From Prosthecochloris sp. (lineage in GTDB: Bacteria; Bacteroidota; Chlorobiia; Chlorobiales; Chlorobiaceae), in assembly GCA_015482705.2 (NCBI GenBank), contig JADMLA020000022.1:44125-108124 (forward strand): DNA of 64,000 bases, in the 5' to 3' direction. Shown piece by piece: positions 27,507 to 37,200 of this stretch. A model generated the notes under the pieces. It worked only from the letters and a program-made list of their open reading frames with translations, ran no database searches and was not told the origin of the DNA. Both the position numbers and the translations under genes were made by a program. How positions within the stretch are numbered: the stretch's first letter is position 1; each line of letters opens with the position of its first letter.

Positions 27507-28724
27507 TTATTGATATTGTTTTATGAAATCGCCGAGGTCACTGTAGACTTTTTTCAGCGTTGAAACATCGGGCAAAAAAACAACCCTGAAAAATCCCTGT
27601 AAAGGGTCGGTTCCGAACCCGGAGCCATGCACGAAGAGAATTTGTTTTTCCTGTAGAAGCTTCAGTACGAATTCTTCATCGGAACGGAACGGAAGCATAT
27701 CGAGATCGACTTTTCCCATAACGTAAAACGCTCCTTTCGGATTGTTACAGCTGATACCAGGGATTGCATTCAGCATATCGACTGTAACATCCCGTTGAGC
27801 GTACAAACGTCTCATAACGCATTCAATATAGTCCTTTCTCAGTTTCATGGCGGCTTTTATGGCATATTGCGGAGACATCGGGGCACAGAGTCTTGCATCT
27901 GCGAGTTTGATAAACGCGAAATGCACATCCGGAATAAGATGGCTGTTTGTAATTGCGAGCCATCCGATTCGCCATCCCGGCGCCATATAGTTTTTAGAAA
28001 GGCTGTCGATAGTGATTACCGCGACATCGCTCTCTGCCATCGAAGCAAGAGGAATGTGTTTTTCTTCATAGACAAGCTTGTGGTAGACTTCATCGGTAAT
28101 GATAAGCAGGCGGTGTTTGCGGGCTATCGCGACCAACTTCCCGATCAGTTCAGGAGGATACAGTTCACCTGTCGGATTGTTTGGATTGATAACGACGAGA
28201 ATCTTGGTCCGAGGGGTTATCTTGCTTTCAATTTCCTCCGGATCAGGGTACCAGTTGTTCGCCGGATCGAGTTTATATTGAATTTCCCTGGCGTTCAGTT
28301 TGGCGATTATCGCGTTGTAGAGTGGATAACCGGGAGAAGGGCAAAGTACTTCGTCTCCAGGATTCAACATCGCAGTGCAGACAAGATCTGCAGCCTCTGA
28401 TGCGCCGAAGGTTATGATGATGTTTTCAGGAGAGGTAGGAATGCCTCTTGAAAGAGCATCTTCAGCAATCGCTTCAACCGCATCCTTTTTTCCGCAAGAA
28501 GGTGAATAGCCGTTATGTCCCTGCCTCAAAGCCAGTACCGTAGATTCTATGAGTTCTTCGGGTGGCTGAAAACCATACAGTATCGGGTCGCCTATATTCA
28601 GGTAGGTAACTGTTTTCCCTTGCTCTTCCTGGTCCCTGGCTTTACTGACAATGTTACGGATCGCATAATGATAATTCTGGACACGCTGCGCTGGAATAAA
28701 GACAGGTGAATTTGAATAAGGCAT
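27507..28724 (-). CDS. PLP-dependent class I/II aminotransferase (AlaA-like)
   Basis: 405 aa, the same length as E. coli AlaA and similar throughout. TYLNIGDPILYGFQPP is the N-terminal substrate region, VINPNNPTGELYPPELI holds the cofactor Asn, DEVYHKLVYE the Asp/Tyr pair, and TIDSLSKNYMAPGWRIGW the PLP lysine (SLSKN). It probably transfers amino groups between alanine or another small amino acid and 2-oxoglutarate. It sits 43 bp upstream of the phosphorylase-mtnA pair, so the amino-transfer step that ends methionine salvage is an alternative role, but sequence alone does not decide. Confidence 0.82.
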   Translation of the reverse strand: MPYSNSPVFIPAQRVQNYHYAIRNIVSKARDQEEQGKTVTYLNIGDPILYGFQPPEELIESTVLALRQGHNGYSPSCGKKDAVEAIAEDALSRGIPTSPENIIITFGASEAADLVCTAMLNPGDEVLCPSPGYPLYNAIIAKLNAREIQYKLDPANNWYPDPEEIESKITPRTKILVVINPNNPTGELYPPELIGKLVAIARKHRLLIITDEVYHKLVYEEKHIPLASMAESDVAVITIDSLSKNYMAPGWRIGWLAITNSHLIPDVHFAFIKLADARLCAPMSPQYAIKAAMKLRKDYIECVMRRLYAQRDVTVDMLNAIPGISCNNPKGAFYVMGKVDLDMLPFRSDEEFVLKLLQEKQILFVHGSGFGTDPLQGFFRVVFLPDVSTLKKVYSDLGDFIKQYQ

Positions 28725-28867
28725 ATGGTAACAGAACCCAGACGTTTAAGAACTTCCGTTCGAAAGCAAAGATCTTGCAAAATAATCAATCTTACAATAT
28801 AAAATCCTGAATCGATCGATTCAAATCGTGCCTGATAATAAGTGATCGTTACAGTGCAGGATTCACA

Positions 28868-28940
28868 TGCGGGAAACAGTACCGTCCCGCAAAACGGATG
28901 TTTTGATCCTGCAGGGATCAATTCGACAAGTCATTGTCGA
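28868..28940. repeat. Three consecutive short hairpins
   Basis: Three perfect 7-bp stems follow one another within 73 bp: TGCGGGA/TCCCGCA (28868-28874 and 28885-28891, loop 10), TTGATCC/GGATCAA (28903-28909 and 28915-28921, loop 5) and TCGACAA/TTGTCGA (28923-28929 and 28934-28940, loop 4). They lie between yggS and the aminotransferase gene on the minus strand, about 145-215 bp upstream of the latter. They may form a terminator plus leader or an unnamed structured RNA. I do not recognise a known riboswitch. Confidence 0.5.
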
Positions 28941-29008
28941 TGAGTATTCGTTTTCCCTTTCGGTAGAACTCTCCAGACAGCAAGCCATCAAGCAGTTCAA
29001 CAATTTTT

Positions 29009-29704
29009 TTATCGTTGCCGTGAACCGAAAATAGCGGTGCCAATGCGGATCATGGTTGCCCCTTCCTCTATGGCGATGTCATAATCCTGACTCATACCCA
29101 TGGAGAGTTCTGTGAGCAGGTCCGGCTCAGGAGAGGTTCTCCTGAGCTGTTCAAGCAGATCTGCCAACATGCGGAATTCGTGTCGGGCTTTTTTTCTGTC
29201 AGGAGAGGCTATGGTCATGAGTCCTCTCAAACGAATGTTCGGTAGATTGAAAAAGTGAGCCGCCTCGGGAAGAAGTTCAGCAGGAGGCAAACCAAACTTG
29301 GAAACTTCTCCGGAAGTATTTATCTCGACGAGATAATCGACAATGACGTTTTTTCGCGTTGCCCGTTTTGAAAGTTCTTCGGCTGTCCCAAGTCTGTCGA
29401 TGCTATGAACCAGAGATACTTTTCCGACAATTTCTTTAACCTTGTTAGACTGAAGGTGTCCTATAAAGTGCCAGTGCAACGGTAATTCCGAAAGCTGATC
29501 GGAGCTTTCTTTTGCAATGAATTCCTGGACATAACTCTCGCCGATATCCAACTGTCCTGCATCGTAGGCTTCTTTTATGAGGGCTGCCGGCTTGGTTTTC
29601 GAGACAGCGATCAAACGGATTGCCGAAGGATTACGCCCGGATTTCTTACAAGCAGATCGGATTTCTTCATGTATCTGTTCGAGATTATGCGCTATGTTGT
29701 TCAA
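29009..29704 (-). CDS. YggS/PROSC-family PLP homeostasis protein
   Basis: 231 aa. The family motif IRLIAVSKTKPAALIKEAYDAG contains the PLP lysine (SKTK), followed by GESYVQEFIAK, WHFIGHLQSNKV and HSIDRLGTAEEL; GLMTIASP and LSMGMSQDYDIAIEEGATMIRIG close the barrel. It is a single-domain alanine-racemase-like fold that binds and buffers pyridoxal phosphate and has no known catalytic activity. It follows the cyclophilin gene by 11 bp. Confidence 0.93.
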   Translation of the reverse strand: MNNIAHNLEQIHEEIRSACKKSGRNPSAIRLIAVSKTKPAALIKEAYDAGQLDIGESYVQEFIAKESSDQLSELPLHWHFIGHLQSNKVKEIVGKVSLVHSIDRLGTAEELSKRATRKNVIVDYLVEINTSGEVSKFGLPPAELLPEAAHFFNLPNIRLRGLMTIASPDRKKARHEFRMLADLLEQLRRTSPEPDLLTELSMGMSQDYDIAIEEGATMIRIGTAIFGSRQR

Positions 29705-29715
29705 TGTATTCTCGA

Positions 29716-30210
29716 TTATGCAGGATCATTGATTATCTCAATGGTCTCGATGGTTACAGGATCCAGAGGATTGTCGTTGAAATCTTTTTCAACAACTGCG
29801 ATGTTGTCAACAACATCGATCCCCTCGACTACAGTGCCGAATACGGTATATTCCCCATCAAGAAAAGCATTGTCAGCCTGATTGATATAAAACTGACTGC
29901 CGGAAGACGCTTTTTGCGGGTTGTTGTCTCTTGCTGCAGCAAGGGTTCCCTTGACATTCGGGTGTTTGATTTCTGCCGGGATGCGGTAGTCAGGGCCGCC
30001 AGTGCCATGCAGCATACGGTTGTCATCGTTTCGTGACAAAGGGTCACCGGTTTGGATCATGAAACCTTCAATAACGCGATGAAAGCGAATACCGTCATAG
30101 TAGTTTTCACTGACGAGTTTTTCAAAGTTTTGTTTATGCTGAGGGGTATCATCGAACAATGATACGGTGATATCGCCGAAGTTGGTTTTAATCTTGTACT
30201 TGGTCCTCAT
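29716..30210 (-). CDS. Cyclophilin-type peptidyl-prolyl cis-trans isomerase
   Basis: 164 aa, no signal peptide, so cytoplasmic. The cyclophilin core is clear: YYDGIRFHRVIEGFMIQTGDP (active-site Arg, Phe, Met, Gln), GTGGPDYRIPAEI, GTLAAARDNNPQKASSGSQFYIN and FGTVVEGIDVVDNIA. It catalyses proline isomerisation during protein folding. The sequence resembles the small PpiB group. It is 56 bp downstream of the TPR protein gene and 11 bp upstream of yggS. Confidence 0.94.
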   Translation of the reverse strand: MRTKYKIKTNFGDITVSLFDDTPQHKQNFEKLVSENYYDGIRFHRVIEGFMIQTGDPLSRNDDNRMLHGTGGPDYRIPAEIKHPNVKGTLAAARDNNPQKASSGSQFYINQADNAFLDGEYTVFGTVVEGIDVVDNIAVVEKDFNDNPLDPVTIETIEIINDPA

Positions 30211-30266
30211 TGTGACTGCTGTTAGTGTGGAGTTGTCGAAGAGAAAAAATAGAGATTTCTTTTGCT

Positions 30267-30977
30267 CTATAGATCTACGTTTCCGGTTTTTCCGGCAATT
30301 GCCAGCAGGGACTCCTGTACTTTTGCCGTTGCGGTGAAACCGGGATATTTTCTGATGATCCGTTTATAGAGATCGACAGCCATGTCTCTGTTGTTCAGCA
30401 AAAGATAGGTGTCTGCCGCATCTGAAAGGTACGATGCTTTCAATGCATGGTTTAGAGCTGTTTCCGATGCTTTTTCAAATGCTGCAGCTGCTTCGGAATA
30501 AGCCTTTTTATGAAGAAGGCTGGCGGCTTCACCTGCTTTCGCGGAAGCTGCCAGGTCACGGTTTTTCCCTGTATAGGTCCGATAGTATGTCATGGCGGAA
30601 TCTGCCTCCTGTAGAGCCAGAAAGCTGTCTCCGATCAGCACTTTTGCATGGTTTCCACTCGGCGTCGATCCGTATTCCCGGATGATTTTCCGCAGACCGG
30701 TCATGGTGCTGTCTCCGTCAACGGCTTGCTGCCAGTTTCCGTTATCGACATGTGACTCGACTTGTGAAAGTAGGCGATAGGCGGCAATTTCGTCTGAATT
30801 GCGTTGTTGCTGATAGAAAAAAAGGCCCCCGGCAATCACGATGACACCCAGAGTCGCCCCGATTATCAGGTTTTTATTGAAGATAAAAAATTCAAGTAGA
30901 CGATCAGCCTTTTCGGCATGGTCGTCGGTTTCAATTGGCGGTATCTGTCCTTCCGGTCTTTGCTCTGACTGTACCAT
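30267..30977 (-). CDS. Membrane-anchored tetratricopeptide-repeat protein (YfgM-like architecture)
   Basis: 236 aa. A charged cytoplasmic N-terminus is followed by one membrane helix (about residues 36-54, LIIGATLGVIVIAGGLFFYQQ) and a helical periplasmic domain with TPR-type repeats (LASAKAGEAASLLHKKAYSEAAAAFEKA region and DMAVDLYKRIIRKYP). This is the arrangement of YfgM and related TPR_21 proteins, which work with periplasmic chaperones. The cyclophilin gene downstream fits a folding theme, although that cyclophilin lacks a signal peptide. The function is otherwise unknown. Confidence 0.7.
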   Translation of the reverse strand: MVQSEQRPEGQIPPIETDDHAEKADRLLEFFIFNKNLIIGATLGVIVIAGGLFFYQQQRNSDEIAAYRLLSQVESHVDNGNWQQAVDGDSTMTGLRKIIREYGSTPSGNHAKVLIGDSFLALQEADSAMTYYRTYTGKNRDLAASAKAGEAASLLHKKAYSEAAAAFEKASETALNHALKASYLSDAADTYLLLNNRDMAVDLYKRIIRKYPGFTATAKVQESLLAIAGKTGNVDL

Positions 30978-31056
30978 ATCACGTGTCGTTGTTTTAACCT
31001 GCTAAACGATAAGTCCCGGTCACCAACCTAAGCAAGTCTTTGCGTATTTCAAAGTT

Positions 31057-31860
31057 TCATCTGTCTCTTTTTTCCTCAAATTTCTTTGTTGCTGTGGGTA
31101 TGGCGAACAGGTTCATTGCTGTGCGTTTTATTGTTTCAGCCGTTGTTTCGAGAGGAAGCTCTTTGATCTCTGCAATCATTTTTGTTACGAGCCCAACATA
31201 AGAAGGTTCGTTGCGTTTTCCCCTGAAAGGAACGGGCGAAAGCCATGGGGCATCTGTCTCTGTTAGAAGGTCTCCTGTATCAAGAGCCTTTACGACGGTG
31301 GGAAGCGTCGATTTTTTATAGGTAAGGGTGCCGGGGATGGATATCTTGAATCCAAGCCCGATGCATTCACGGGCAATTTCGGTATTGCCTGAAAAACAGT
31401 GCATGATGCCTCGGAGGTTCGAAGCTTTTTCCTCCCCGAGTATGTTCAGGGTATCTTGCCAGGCATCTCTGCTATGAATTACAACAGGTAAATCAAGCAT
31501 TTTCGCCATCCTGAGCATTGTACGGAATGCGGCTTTTTGCTGTTCAGGGTCGTATTCATCATAGTGATAATCAAGGCCTATTTCACCAATGCCTACTACC
31601 TTCGGTGAAGCGGCAAGCGTTTCGAGTTCACTGAACGTTGTTTCGGTTACGATGCCGGTGATATCGTGCGGATGCAGTCCAACCGTCGAGTAGATGAAAC
31701 TGTTACGGGCAGCCAGTTCGATCGAGCGTTGACTTGTCACGGCATCGGTGCCGGGATCTATAAGCAAGGATACTTGTTGTTCCTTCAACCTTTTAATGAC
31801 CGCATCCCGATCGTTGTCGAAATCGGGAAAGGACAGGTGGCAGTGGACATCTACGAACAT
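31057..31860 (-). CDS. TatD-family metal-dependent hydrolase
   Basis: 267 aa. Metal ligands of the TatD barrel are visible: VDVHCHLSFPDF (HxH), GEIGLDYHYDEYD (Glu), VIHSRDAWQDTL (His), GIMHCFSGN (His) and LTETDAPWLSPVPFRG (Asp). Studied members are 3'-5' DNA exonucleases acting in DNA repair and turnover. It lies 7 bp after lspA on the same strand. Confidence 0.93.
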   Translation of the reverse strand: MFVDVHCHLSFPDFDNDRDAVIKRLKEQQVSLLIDPGTDAVTSQRSIELAARNSFIYSTVGLHPHDITGIVTETTFSELETLAASPKVVGIGEIGLDYHYDEYDPEQQKAAFRTMLRMAKMLDLPVVIHSRDAWQDTLNILGEEKASNLRGIMHCFSGNTEIARECIGLGFKISIPGTLTYKKSTLPTVVKALDTGDLLTETDAPWLSPVPFRGKRNEPSYVGLVTKMIAEIKELPLETTAETIKRTAMNLFAIPTATKKFEEKRDR

Positions 31861-31867
31861 GGTTCAT

Positions 31868-32347
31868 TCATTGGTTGAAAATACGGTTGTACAGAAACAA
31901 AAGAAGACAGGCTCCGATGGTAATTGCGGAGTCGGCGATGTTGAAAACAGGCCATAGTGATACCCAGGATCCGAAGAGATATCCTTGATAAATATCCACA
32001 TGAATGAAGTCGACTACTCTGCCTACTGTCGCACGATCGATAAGGTTGCCTATACCGCCACCTAGAATAAGTCCGAAAGTCACAAAAAAAGAGGGTTTGC
32101 GATTTTTCGACAAAACGACATAAACGAGCAATGCCGCAAGGATAAGTGTGGTAATGGTGATAAGCACCGCCTGTGAACCAAGAGATACGCCGAACGCTAT
32201 GCCTGAATTTTCCGTGTAGGTCAGCTTCAGCCAGTTGGCGATGAGTGTGATGCTGCCCTCGTTCTGCATCAGATAATCGACAGCAAGTTTTTTTGTGAAC
32301 TGGTCGAGAGCGACAACCAGAATCGCAATCAAGAAAAACAATAACAT
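31868..32347 (-). CDS. lspA: Prolipoprotein signal peptidase (signal peptidase II)
   Basis: 159 aa from the ATG at 32347, giving the normal LspA length; the frame is open upstream to 32536, but that part overlaps aroE and is not LspA-like. Four membrane helices are predicted. Conserved boxes are [46 protein letters not shown] (first catalytic Asp) and [15 protein letters not shown] (second catalytic Asp). It cleaves the signal peptide of lipid-modified prolipoproteins in the inner membrane. Confidence 0.95.
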   Translation of the reverse strand: MLLFFLIAILVVALDQFTKKLAVDYLMQNEGSITLIANWLKLTYTENSGIAFGVSLGSQAVLITITTLILAALLVYVVLSKNRKPSFFVTFGLILGGGIGNLIDRATVGRVVDFIHVDIYQGYLFGSWVSLWPVFNIADSAITIGACLLLFLYNRIFNQ

Positions 32348-32423
32348 GATTTGTGCAGGTAAGGTATTATCAAAAAGAATAGAGGATGGTATTCGAAATA
32401 TGGTCGTAGGTATGACATGTTTT

Positions 32424-33305
32424 TCAAGAAAGCCGGCTATCTTCTGCGAGCATTTTCCGAAGACTCTCTTTGACCGAAGCTGCCGGCATTTGTTTGCCGG
32501 TCCAGATCTCGAACGACCGTGAAGCCTGGGCGACAAGCATCTCGATTCCGGGGATGGTCACTGCACCTGCATGAGAAGCCATTTGCAACAGCCGGGTGTC
32601 TATGGGATTGTAGACCATATCGAAAATAATCTGATTCTCGTGAATTGCTCCCGTACCATCAGGGATGATGCTGTTGTCATGTTCCGAGTTCAGCCCCTTC
32701 GTGCCGATTGGAGTCGCATTGATCAAAAGCTTACAGTGACCGATCGCCGGATAGTCATCGAATGGGTGGATTGAGAATGGTATCGGCGGAACCTTGTTCA
32801 GGAAATGATGACAAAGCGCCTTGCCTTTTTCCCTGTTTCTTGAAAACAGGCGGATGACCGAAGGATTGAAATTGCCGCTTAGTGCCTCAACAGCGGCCAT
32901 GGCAGCGCCGCCATTACCGAAAATCCCTACAGGCTGTCCTATTATCATGGATTTGTATGGCTCGAGAGGTGTAGCGATTCCCGCAATATCCGTATTATAC
33001 CCTACAAGATTTCCTTTGTCATTGACGATGGTATTGACTGCGCCTACTGTTCGTGCTTCGGGAGAGAGTTTGTCCATACAGGCAACAACATCTTGTTTGT
33101 ACGGGATCGTGACATTGAAACCTGCTATACCGAGTACTTTCGCTCCTTCAAGTGCAGAGGGGATCTGTTCAGGTGACGGAATATTGAAAATCGTATAATG
33201 ATAAGGCAGCTGCAGGATTTCCGCAGCTACATTATGAATAAACGGCGAATAGGAATAATCGACGTTTCTGCCGATCAGGCCAAGAATTTTTTTTGCGCTG
33301 TACAT
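32424..33305 (-). CDS. aroE: Shikimate dehydrogenase
   Basis: 293 aa. AroE reduces 3-dehydroshikimate with NADPH in aromatic amino acid synthesis. The substrate site is seen in [14 protein letters not shown] (Ser-Ser region) and [14 protein letters not shown] (catalytic Lys), with [19 protein letters not shown] including the conserved Asn and Asp. The Rossmann nucleotide motif is [16 protein letters not shown], and NATPIGT and [12 protein letters not shown] close the site. It lies 18 bp after a TPR gene and 76 bp before lspA. Confidence 0.94.
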   Translation of the reverse strand: MYSAKKILGLIGRNVDYSYSPFIHNVAAEILQLPYHYTIFNIPSPEQIPSALEGAKVLGIAGFNVTIPYKQDVVACMDKLSPEARTVGAVNTIVNDKGNLVGYNTDIAGIATPLEPYKSMIIGQPVGIFGNGGAAMAAVEALSGNFNPSVIRLFSRNREKGKALCHHFLNKVPPIPFSIHPFDDYPAIGHCKLLINATPIGTKGLNSEHDNSIIPDGTGAIHENQIIFDMVYNPIDTRLLQMASHAGAVTIPGIEMLVAQASRSFEIWTGKQMPAASVKESLRKMLAEDSRLS

Positions 33306-33323
33306 ACAGTCAGGTACCGATGC

Positions 33324-34724
33324 TCAAATTATGCCAAGTATTTTGCGAATGGAGTCCTGATTGTACAGCTCAGGAAAAGTGCTTTTGAAAAGTTGTTTTT
33401 TCCCTGGATCGATGGTGAACGCTTTTGTCAATGCACTGATGGTACTTTTTTTATCACCAAGAGCGAAATAGGTTGCAGCTATTTCAAAATGTGCTTCAGC
33501 AGATTGAGGTTGAAGTTGCAATGATTTTTCAAGTGCATTTATGGATTCAGTATACAACGATGCTTCTCGAAGAACAAGGGCGTAATCAACCCATATTTGC
33601 GGTGATTCAGCTTCCAGCTCAAGGATTTTCTCATACGTTTGAATCGAAAAATCAAGCTGCTCCATATTATAATAGGTCTCGGCTTTCAGCAAAAGAAAAT
33701 CGACCGATCCAGGAATATACTCGAGCGCATGATTGATGGATTGCAACGCCTTGTCGTAAGCTTTATCGGCCTCATAACAACAGGCGAGAGCAAACCATGC
33801 GTCGGCAAAATCCGGCTTCAGTTCTATACAGCGTGAGTAATGGGAGATAGCGCTGTCGTATTCTTCAAGTTCTTCGTAAGCGATTCCGAGGTTGTAGAGC
33901 GCATTGATGTCGTCGGGTTCGAACTCGATTGTTTTAAGGTAACTCTCAGCAGCTTCTTCTATTTTACCTGTTATCGCCAGCACGTTTGCCCGATTATACC
34001 ATGCGGAACTGAAATCATCCGCGATGGCTATTGCCATATCGTAACAATCGAGAGCCTCGTCGTATTTTTTTAGTTTACTGAGGACAAGTCCCTTGTTATA
34101 CCAGGCATTGACGTTATATGGGTCCTGATCGATGGTTTTCTGATAACAGACAGAGCTTTCCTCCATTTTTCCAAGGACATCCTTGCAGAAGGCCAGTTCA
34201 TACCAGGCTTCGGAAAAATCAGGTTCAAGTTCAAGGCATTTTTCCAGGTATGTTTCTGACTCTGTGTAACGTTCCAGTTTTTGTAAAATCAAACCGCGGT
34301 AAAAATACAGCTCTTTTTCCAGAGACGAGTCGAAAAAAATTGAATCGAGTTTCTCGAGAGCTGCCTGGTAATCGGCAGTATTGAAATGTGCAAGAGCGAG
34401 GTTCAGCATCATTTCACTATCCGCTGGACTGAGCAGGGCAGCTTTGGCGAACGCTGTCTTTGCATCATCAAAAAAACCGTTTACCGTCAAACAGTTTCCT
34501 AAATGAAACCATGATTCGGCATTATAGGAAGCGATTTCGGCCAAATGACGGGCGACAGTCAGTGCGTCCTGATGTTTTCCCTCATCATTGAACTGATTGA
34601 TTATCTCAATCAGTTGCTCACTATCGTATATGGATGATAAATCGAGATCGTCAAGTTGAACTTTTCCGAAAGAACCATTCGTGTCGTAATTGCCGCCTTC
34701 ATCAAAGAAGTCAAGGAAGCTCAT
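33324..34724 (-). CDS. Tetratricopeptide-repeat protein
   Basis: 466 aa made almost wholly of TPR units. At least ten copies of the 34-residue pattern are readable, for example AESWFHLGNCLTVNGFFDDA, AWYNKGLVLSKLKKYDEALD, ALYNLGIAYEELEEYDSAIS and AWFALACCYEADKAYDKALQ. No signal peptide or membrane helix is seen, so it is probably cytoplasmic. The acidic N-terminus (about residues 1-35) is not repeat. TPR arrays bind partner proteins; the partner is unknown. Position between uvrC and aroE gives no clue. Confidence 0.85.
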   Translation of the reverse strand: MSFLDFFDEGGNYDTNGSFGKVQLDDLDLSSIYDSEQLIEIINQFNDEGKHQDALTVARHLAEIASYNAESWFHLGNCLTVNGFFDDAKTAFAKAALLSPADSEMMLNLALAHFNTADYQAALEKLDSIFFDSSLEKELYFYRGLILQKLERYTESETYLEKCLELEPDFSEAWYELAFCKDVLGKMEESSVCYQKTIDQDPYNVNAWYNKGLVLSKLKKYDEALDCYDMAIAIADDFSSAWYNRANVLAITGKIEEAAESYLKTIEFEPDDINALYNLGIAYEELEEYDSAISHYSRCIELKPDFADAWFALACCYEADKAYDKALQSINHALEYIPGSVDFLLLKAETYYNMEQLDFSIQTYEKILELEAESPQIWVDYALVLREASLYTESINALEKSLQLQPQSAEAHFEIAATYFALGDKKSTISALTKAFTIDPGKKQLFKSTFPELYNQDSIRKILGII

Positions 34725-34863
34725 AGATGTGGAGTATATTTTCTTCTTCGTTACCCTCTACTACATGTCAAAATAAATATACGAGATTTTTTGCAAAAAG
34801 AGAGCTTCACAGAAAACCCTGCCAAACAATCCTTCTGTCGCTCGGCGGTGTGCCGTATTGCCG

Positions 34864-36777
34864 TCATGTGTCATCGTTTTTTTCTGATTTGTTCCTTTCG
34901 TAGAAGAATTTCATGATGGATTCCGCCATTTTGGGGCCGATCACTTGCTGCAGCTCTTCCTGTGAAGCATGTGAAACCCGTTCGGCCGAACCAAAATGTT
35001 CCAGAAGCTTCATGGCGCTTTTTTCACCAATTCCCGGGATATCGGTCAGAGACGTTGTAAGCGTGCGTGTCGTTCGCAGTTTTCGATGGTAGCTGATCGC
35101 GAAACGATGAGCTTCATCGCGGATTCGCTGTAAAAGTTTGAGCGCCGGTGAGGTTTTAGGCAGATTGAAAGGATCTCCGATTCCCGGTAGAAAGATTTCT
35201 TCAAGGCGTTTTGCAAGGCCGATGACCGGTATGTTGATTTGCAGCTCGGCAAGGGTTTTCCAGGCAATGTTAACCTGGCCTTTTCCGCCGTCGATAACGA
35301 TGAGGTCCGGGGACGGGAGTTCCTTGGAGAGTTTACCGCTGTAGCGGCGAACCAGCGCCTCGTGCATGGCGGCATAGTCGTCGGAACCTTCGACACTCCG
35401 CAATTTGAATTTCCTGTATTCGGATTTTCTCGGTTTTCCATCGGTAAAACACACCATTGAACTGGTATAGTCACTGCCTTGAAAATGAGAATTGTCGAAA
35501 CATTCGATTCTTTTCGGGAGACGTTCGAGATGGAGTGTCTCCTGCAGGGCTTCGAGAGCAGGATTTTCCCGGGCAATTTCGCCGCGTTTTTGTTTTTCTA
35601 TCAGGTATTCCTGTAAATGATGGCGGGCATTTTCCTGACACATCTCTACAAGTTTCGCCTTTTCTCCTCTTTGCGGAGTAATGAAGCGTATCGATTTGAT
35701 AGCCGAAGCTTCTTGTTTTTTTTTGTTGAAGAGCAGTGTGTGAAGAGCTTTTCGGTCTTCTTCAGGAAGCGCGGCCTGTGTGAAAATTTCCTGCGGAATA
35801 AGGTCCGGAGTCTCCAGGTAGTATTTTTCAAGGAACTTCGACAAGAGGTTTGCCGCCGGTTCTTCTTCAGTATTTGAAAAATACATTCTCTGCGACCCGA
35901 GCAGTTTGCCTTCTCGAATCTTAAAGACGATTCCGCATGCGTCGTCCCCTTGCCGCGCTATTGCGAAAACATCACGGTCAACCGGGTCGTTCGTTACAAC
36001 TTTCTGGCGTTCGGCATATTTTTTCAAGCCTTCAATCTGCAGTTTCAATTCGGCAGCCTCTTCGAACTTGAGTTGTTCGGCACATCGGTACATCTTTTTG
36101 CTCAACGAGCGAACCAGGTCGGAAGTTTTGCCTTTCAGCAGCCTGATAACTTCATCGATCATACGATTGTACTCGGTTTCGGATTGAAAACCTTCACACG
36201 GTCCCTTGCACTTTCGAATGTGGTAGTCCAGACAAACCGTGAATTTTTTTTGTCGGATGTTTTCTTCGTTCAACTTGAGCTTGCAACTTCTTACCTGAAA
36301 TATCGAACTGATCAGCTCGAGCACTGAACGGAGCTGTCGGGCTTCGGTGTAAGGCCCGAAATATGTAGAACCGTCTTTTTTTACATGCCGTGTAATGAAT
36401 ATCCTCGGAAATGGTTCATTCGTTATTACCAAATAAGGGTAGGTTTTATCATCCTTGAGATTGATGTTGTAGCGGGGCTTGAGCTTCTTGATGAGGTTGT
36501 TTTCAAGAATGAGCGCTTCGACTTCGGAAGAGGTGATGATGACCTCTAGATCGGCAATATGATTGACCAGAATCCGGGTTTTTCCATATACCTGGTTACC
36601 GCTACCGAAATATGACCGGACTCTCGAACGCAGGCTTTTTGCTTTTCCGACGTAGATAACGTTTCCCCTGGAGTTCATAAACTGATAAACACCCGGGGTG
36701 TGCGGCAGGGCGGCGACTTTTTTGTCCAGCTCTGCTTTCGGGTTCGGATTTTTTCTCTGATCAGCGGAATTTAGCAT
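34864..36777 (-). CDS. uvrC: Excinuclease ABC subunit C
   Basis: 637 aa from the ATG at 36777; an in-frame GTG at 36795 would add six residues. Domains in order are GIY-YIG nuclease (LPHTPGVYQFMNSRGNVIYVGKAKSL, split around residue 30-55), the Cys-rich linker (KFTVCLDYHIRKCKGPCEGF), the UVR helix (AEQLKFEEAAELKLQIEGL), the RNase H-like nuclease (RIECFDNSHFQGSDYTSSM and LIVIDGGKGQVN) and C-terminal HhH (SLTDIPGIGEKSAMKLLEHFG). It makes both incisions in nucleotide excision repair. Confidence 0.96.
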   Translation of the reverse strand: MLNSADQRKNPNPKAELDKKVAALPHTPGVYQFMNSRGNVIYVGKAKSLRSRVRSYFGSGNQVYGKTRILVNHIADLEVIITSSEVEALILENNLIKKLKPRYNINLKDDKTYPYLVITNEPFPRIFITRHVKKDGSTYFGPYTEARQLRSVLELISSIFQVRSCKLKLNEENIRQKKFTVCLDYHIRKCKGPCEGFQSETEYNRMIDEVIRLLKGKTSDLVRSLSKKMYRCAEQLKFEEAAELKLQIEGLKKYAERQKVVTNDPVDRDVFAIARQGDDACGIVFKIREGKLLGSQRMYFSNTEEEPAANLLSKFLEKYYLETPDLIPQEIFTQAALPEEDRKALHTLLFNKKKQEASAIKSIRFITPQRGEKAKLVEMCQENARHHLQEYLIEKQKRGEIARENPALEALQETLHLERLPKRIECFDNSHFQGSDYTSSMVCFTDGKPRKSEYRKFKLRSVEGSDDYAAMHEALVRRYSGKLSKELPSPDLIVIDGGKGQVNIAWKTLAELQINIPVIGLAKRLEEIFLPGIGDPFNLPKTSPALKLLQRIRDEAHRFAISYHRKLRTTRTLTTSLTDIPGIGEKSAMKLLEHFGSAERVSHASQEELQQVIGPKMAESIMKFFYERNKSEKNDDT

Positions 36778-37144
36778 GTAAGGTTGTGTCTGCACCTCTT
36801 GAAATCTGGCTCTCGAAAACCAAAAGTAAAAAAATAAACGGTATTACAGCCATACGGGTAGCTTTGCGGGGTAAAACGTTCGAACCCGTGAGGACATTCG
36901 CACAGGTTGCCGGTGGTGGTTTCAGGGATTTTCAAGGATGTCGATGAATTCCCCCGTGTCGAGCCCGGTGATGACGCAAAGGGAGAGTCATGCAGGGCTC
37001 GATCCAACATCCTTAGTGAACAGCAGGAACACGAATGGATTTCAGGGTAAAGTCAGCAGAATAATTGTTTTGGATTTCACATGGCGGGTCCGATGAGCAC
37101 AGTCATGAAGGGGAGTCGAACTGTTACGATTGCTGGTTCACAAT
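36778..37144. other. Intergenic region between uvrC and the symporter terminator
   Basis: About 365 bp with no convincing gene on either strand and no tRNA that folds. The uvrC promoter should be here, reading on the minus strand. I see no distinctive element. Confidence 0.55.
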
Positions 37145-37175
37145 AAAAAAGGCGCGAGAACATCGCGCCTTTTTT
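37145..37175 (-). terminator. Rho-independent terminator of the symporter operon
   Basis: GGCGCGA and TCGCGCC (37151-37157 and 37163-37169) form a GC-rich stem with a 5-nt loop, flanked by A6 and T6 so that it can stop transcription in both directions. It begins 26 bp after the symporter stop codon on the minus strand. Confidence 0.9.
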
Positions 37176-37200
37176 CGAGCATTTCCTCAAAATACAACAA

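Noticed and set aside
36878..36887. GTTCGAACCC, resembling a tRNA T-loop
   Set aside because: No acceptor, D or anticodon stems can be formed around it on the plus strand.
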